Source of the DNA: JAJFTV01 sp964426355
GTDB lineage: Bacteria > Chloroflexota > Anaerolineae > Anaerolineales > Anaerolineaceae
Direction: 5' to 3'
DNA: 16,905 nt
NCBI GenBank assembly: GCA_964426355.1
Contig: CAYRRA010000097.1
Span: 1 to 16,905 of the forward strand
Made by a program: the position numbers and the translations under genes. Within the stretch, counting starts at the first letter, position 1; each line of letters begins with the position of its first letter. Under the pieces are notes generated by a model, which worked only from the letters and a program-made list of their open reading frames with translations, did no database searches and was not told the DNA's origin. Shown here in pieces: positions 14,839 to 16,905 of the stretch.

Positions 14839-14893
14839 GGAGAGAAATAAGCTGCCTGCCATGCAAACCAAAGCACCACCGCCCGTTGAAACT
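14839..14893 (+). repeat. 55-bp direct repeat, right copy, starting at the gap
   Basis: Exact copy of 14684-14738. It includes a second copy of the MFS stop codon (14848-14850) and the ATG of the next ORF (14861; 14706 in the left copy). Confidence 0.95.
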
Positions 14894-15151
14894 CTACCAA
14901 CACAAGACCTGCCCGGCGGCGAAGCCTATATTGCTTGCTGGCAGGAGTTTGAAAACAGCGTGACCGCAGAGGCACGCCTTGTCAGACAGATTGACCGGCT
15001 GGAGATGGCTTTCCAGGCAGGTGCTTATATCCACAGCGGGTTGGAAACCCCGCAAGAATTTTTGAGTTCTGCACGCAAAGCTTTAACCGACCCCCAATTG
15101 ATCCGGATTCTTGACGAATTTAAACAACTCATCTCTATTCAACCTGAATAA
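14861..15151 (+). CDS. Orphan C-terminal segment of an HDDC2/YfbR-like HD hydrolase, probably a gene remnant
   Basis: The 96-residue ORF has LPGGEAYIACWQEFENSV, TAEARLVRQIDRLEMAFQAG and a final helix (SSARKALTDPQLIRILDEF). This resembles the last third of HD-superfamily 5'-deoxynucleotidase-like proteins, where a 'W.EFE...T.EAR.V.Q.DRLEM.LQA' block follows the catalytic HD domain. The His-Asp metal motifs that make the enzyme active are absent, and the first ten residues (MQTKAPPPVE) look unrelated. The ATG is 10 bp after the MFS stop; the only ribosome-binding-like sequence (GGAGA) lies 17 nt upstream of the ATG, which is long. It may be a degenerate gene whose 5' part was lost, a small stand-alone protein, or the product of a mis-join at the gap. 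The resemblance is from memory of the family and is moderate. Confidence 0.58.
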   Translation: MQTKAPPPVETLPTQDLPGGEAYIACWQEFENSVTAEARLVRQIDRLEMAFQAGAYIHSGLETPQEFLSSARKALTDPQLIRILDEFKQLISIQPE

Positions 15152-15167
15152 ATCGGTATAGAACGTT

Positions 15168-15173
15168 TATAAT
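15168..15173 (+). promoter_or_regulatory. Likely -10 box of the CocE-like hydrolase gene
   Basis: A perfect TATAAT lies 17 bp after the stop of the HD fragment. The -35 region (CTGAAT near 15144) is poor and overlaps the end of that fragment. Transcription from here would give an untranslated leader of about 155 nt (to ATG 15335), in which I see no recognisable riboswitch; a small CAGCC/GGCTG hairpin at 15202-15217 is the only structure noticed. Confidence 0.4.
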
Positions 15174-15334
15174 AGACGTATACTGTCAAAGTATTTTTTT
15201 ACAGCCTGTTCTGGCTGAATTGAGAACCGATGAACCACAATCGCTCATTTGCCTGTCGATCTCCATAAATTTACCAATAAGTACCTGCTGGCGTTTGCTA
15301 CCCCAATATCCTACAGACAAGGAAGGAGTCTTAT

Positions 15335-16905
15335 ATGTCAAAGTCAGATGAAGAAAAACAGGTTCCTGGAGCAGTTGACCTGCCCTGCGGACAAAAGACC
15401 GACCCCAATGTGAAGATTAAGATGCTGTGGGGTGTAAAAATCCCCATGCGAGACGGTGTCAGGTTGAACGCCACCGTTTTTATGCCAAAGGAAATGCCCG
15501 AACCGCTTCCGTTGGTGTTCACGCTGACCCCCTATGTCGCCGATACCTACCAGGAGCGCGCAACCTATTTTGCCAAAAACGGTTATGTGTTTGCACTGGT
15601 CGACGTGCGCGGACGCGGCAACTCTGAGGGAGAGTTTGAGCCGGTTGTAAATGAACCCCATGACGGGCACGACCTGGTAGAATGGTTTGCCAGCCAGCCG
15701 TGGTGCAATGGAAAAATCAGCATGTGGGGTGGTTCCTATGCCGGTTACGACCAGTGGGCAGCCTTGAAGGAATTTCCTCCGCATCTCTCCACCATCGTTC
15801 CGGTGGCATCCGGTTATCCCAGCCTGGATTTCCCCTTCCCAAAGAACATCCTGGGACCTTACTTCATTCAATGGATGACCTATACCAGCGGCGCCACACC
15901 CAACGCCAATCTTTTCGGTGAGTTTGGTTTCTGGATACAAAATTATTACGAGATGTACAAAAATCACCGCCCGTTCAAGGAACTCGATCAGATTTCCGGA
16001 AATTTAAGCACACACTTCCAGACCTGGATGAAAAACTGCAAACCCGGTCCTTATTGGGATTCCGCCCTGCCAACCGAAGAAGACTACGCCCGCATCGACG
16101 TACCGATTCTGACCATCACCGGTCATTACGATGGCGACCAGAACGGCGCCATGGGGTTTTACCTGCGCCACATGAAATACGGCAAGCCGCAGGTCACCCA
16201 AAACCATTTCCTGGTGATCGGACCGTGGGATCACGCTGGCACGCGCACACCGAAGAAAGAGATCGGGGGCATGAGCTTTGATGACGCCAGCCTGGTAGAT
16301 ATGAACAAACTCCACAAGCAGTGGTACGACTGGACGATGAAGAACTGCGAAAAGCCGGAGTTCCTCAAAAAGCGGGTGGCGTACTACGTGATGGGAAGCG
16401 AAGAATGGAAATATGCCGACAGCCTGGAGGAAATTTGTAAAGAAACGCGCCGTTACTATCTTAGCTCGGTGGATGGACACGCCAATGACGTATTCCAATC
16501 CGGCAGCCTGACCACAGATGAAGCCACTGCAAGCACGCCAGACAGCTATGTGTATGACCCCCTGGACACGCGTTTCGGTGAACTGGAACTTAAACCGAAC
16601 CCGAAGTATCTCCTCGATCAAACTGCTGCCCTCAACCTGTTTGGCAACGGGCTGGTTTATCACACTGACCCATTTGAAGCAGATACCGAGGTGAGCGGAT
16701 ATGTCAAACTTTCCATGTGGGTTGAAATGGACGTGCCCGATACCGATTTTATCGCCACACTCTATGAAATTCAGCCGGATGGCAAGAGTATCATGCTCAC
16801 CCAGGATTTCATGCGGGCACGCTACCGAAATTCGCTGCGTGAGGAAACGTTGGTTACACCTGGCGAGGTCAATCAATATGTCTTCGACTGGTTCACCTAT
16901 TTCTC
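15335..16905 (+). CDS. CocE/NonD family alpha/beta hydrolase (X-Pro dipeptidyl-peptidase S15-like), 3' partial
   Basis: The frame is open from ATG 15335 to the window end (523 codons, unfinished). A strong AAGGAG at 15323-15328 sits 6 nt before the ATG. The family hydrolyses esters or amides (cocaine esterase, glutaryl-7-ACA acylase, X-Pro dipeptidyl peptidase). IPMRDGVRLNATVFMP starts the catalytic domain, and DVRGRGNSEGEF with HDGHDLVEWFASQPW follows. The nucleophile is Ser134 in WGGSYAGY. The acid is probably Asp266 in TGHYDGDQNG, and the base His300 in GPWDHAG. From about residue 430 (LFGNGLVYHTDPFEADTEV) the C-terminal jelly-roll domain begins and is cut by the window edge; family proteins usually run to about 550-600 residues. 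There is no signal peptide, so the enzyme should be cytoplasmic. The actual substrate cannot be predicted. Confidence 0.93.
   Translation, partial: MSKSDEEKQVPGAVDLPCGQKTDPNVKIKMLWGVKIPMRDGVRLNATVFMPKEMPEPLPLVFTLTPYVADTYQERATYFAKNGYVFALVDVRGRGNSEGEFEPVVNEPHDGHDLVEWFASQPWCNGKISMWGGSYAGYDQWAALKEFPPHLSTIVPVASGYPSLDFPFPKNILGPYFIQWMTYTSGATPNANLFGEFGFWIQNYYEMYKNHRPFKELDQISGNLSTHFQTWMKNCKPGPYWDSALPTEEDYARIDVPILTITGHYDGDQNGAMGFYLRHMKYGKPQVTQNHFLVIGPWDHAGTRTPKKEIGGMSFDDASLVDMNKLHKQWYDWTMKNCEKPEFLKKRVAYYVMGSEEWKYADSLEEICKETRRYYLSSVDGHANDVFQSGSLTTDEATASTPDSYVYDPLDTRFGELELKPNPKYLLDQTAALNLFGNGLVYHTDPFEADTEVSGYVKLSMWVEMDVPDTDFIATLYEIQPDGKSIMLTQDFMRARYRNSLREETLVTPGEVNQYVFDWFTYF

Noticed and set aside
14684..14893. 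Flanking 55-bp repeats as target-site duplications or att sites of a mobile element
   Set aside because: They abut an N-run exactly and include the end of a normal gene; no integrase or transposase is nearby. An assembly overlap explains them.
15202..15217. CAGCC/GGCTG hairpin in the CocE leader as a terminator or riboswitch
   Set aside because: Five base pairs only, with the T-run on the wrong side and no known riboswitch signature.
16004..16876. 290-codon minus-strand ORF opposite the CocE-like gene
   Set aside because: The + strand frame holds the full Ser-Asp-His pattern of a hydrolase; the minus-strand product resembles nothing.
1..16905. CRISPR arrays, tRNA or rRNA genes, insertion sequences, toxin-antitoxin or defence modules
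   Set aside because: The gaps between genes are all under 300 bp, and none shows spaced repeats, a tRNA-like sequence or transposase coding; no gene matches a defence family.

Overview
The window looks like a stretch of a bacterial chromosome of moderate GC content, most likely from a Chloroflexota bacterium of the Anaerolineae type. That placement is an inference from gene content and protein style: a ClpC with an 'MERFTQRARQVLSLA' N-terminus, a DUF6391 protein, and a HisKA_7TM/PAS/GAF/GGDEF sensor. No rRNA or other marker fixes it. All recognisable genes lie on the + strand. The sequence is a scaffold, with one 100-N gap at 14739-14838, and genes run off both ends.

Layout. 1-1176: the C-terminal part of an FAD-dependent oxidoreductase, followed by a perfect hairpin. 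1377-2591: a membrane-anchored M19 dipeptidase. 2745-3587: an unrecognised five-helix membrane protein. 3699-5342: an ABC-F ATPase, whose stop codon overlaps the start of a broken peptidase E (family S51) gene at 5339-5780. 6029-8572: clpC with a TTG start. A strong terminator follows, then radA at 8711-10111. 10257-10778: a DUF6391 protein. 10821-13304: a membrane diguanylate cyclase. 13475-14695: an Fsr-like MFS exporter. After this come the gap and an orphan C-terminal piece of an HD hydrolase (14861-15151). From 15335 to the window end: a CocE/NonD-family alpha/beta hydrolase, incomplete at its 3' end.

How the genes relate. The clpC-radA pair joins protein quality control with recombinational DNA repair, in the same order as in many Firmicutes, but without the ctsR-mcsA-mcsB genes usually found upstream there. 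The two hydrolases and the MFS pump fit a peptide- and ester-scavenging heterotroph. Beyond the ABC-F/peptidase E overlap, most genes appear to be separate transcription units, with gaps of about 40-250 bp and several hairpins or candidate promoters between them.

I found no new multi-gene system. The observations most worth a second look are the peptidase E pseudogene, in which three separate lesions can be read; the 55-bp identical flanks of the N-gap, which suggest that the gap is an assembly artefact; the HD-hydrolase tail that lacks its catalytic half; and the DUF6391 protein with its conserved His/Cys pattern.
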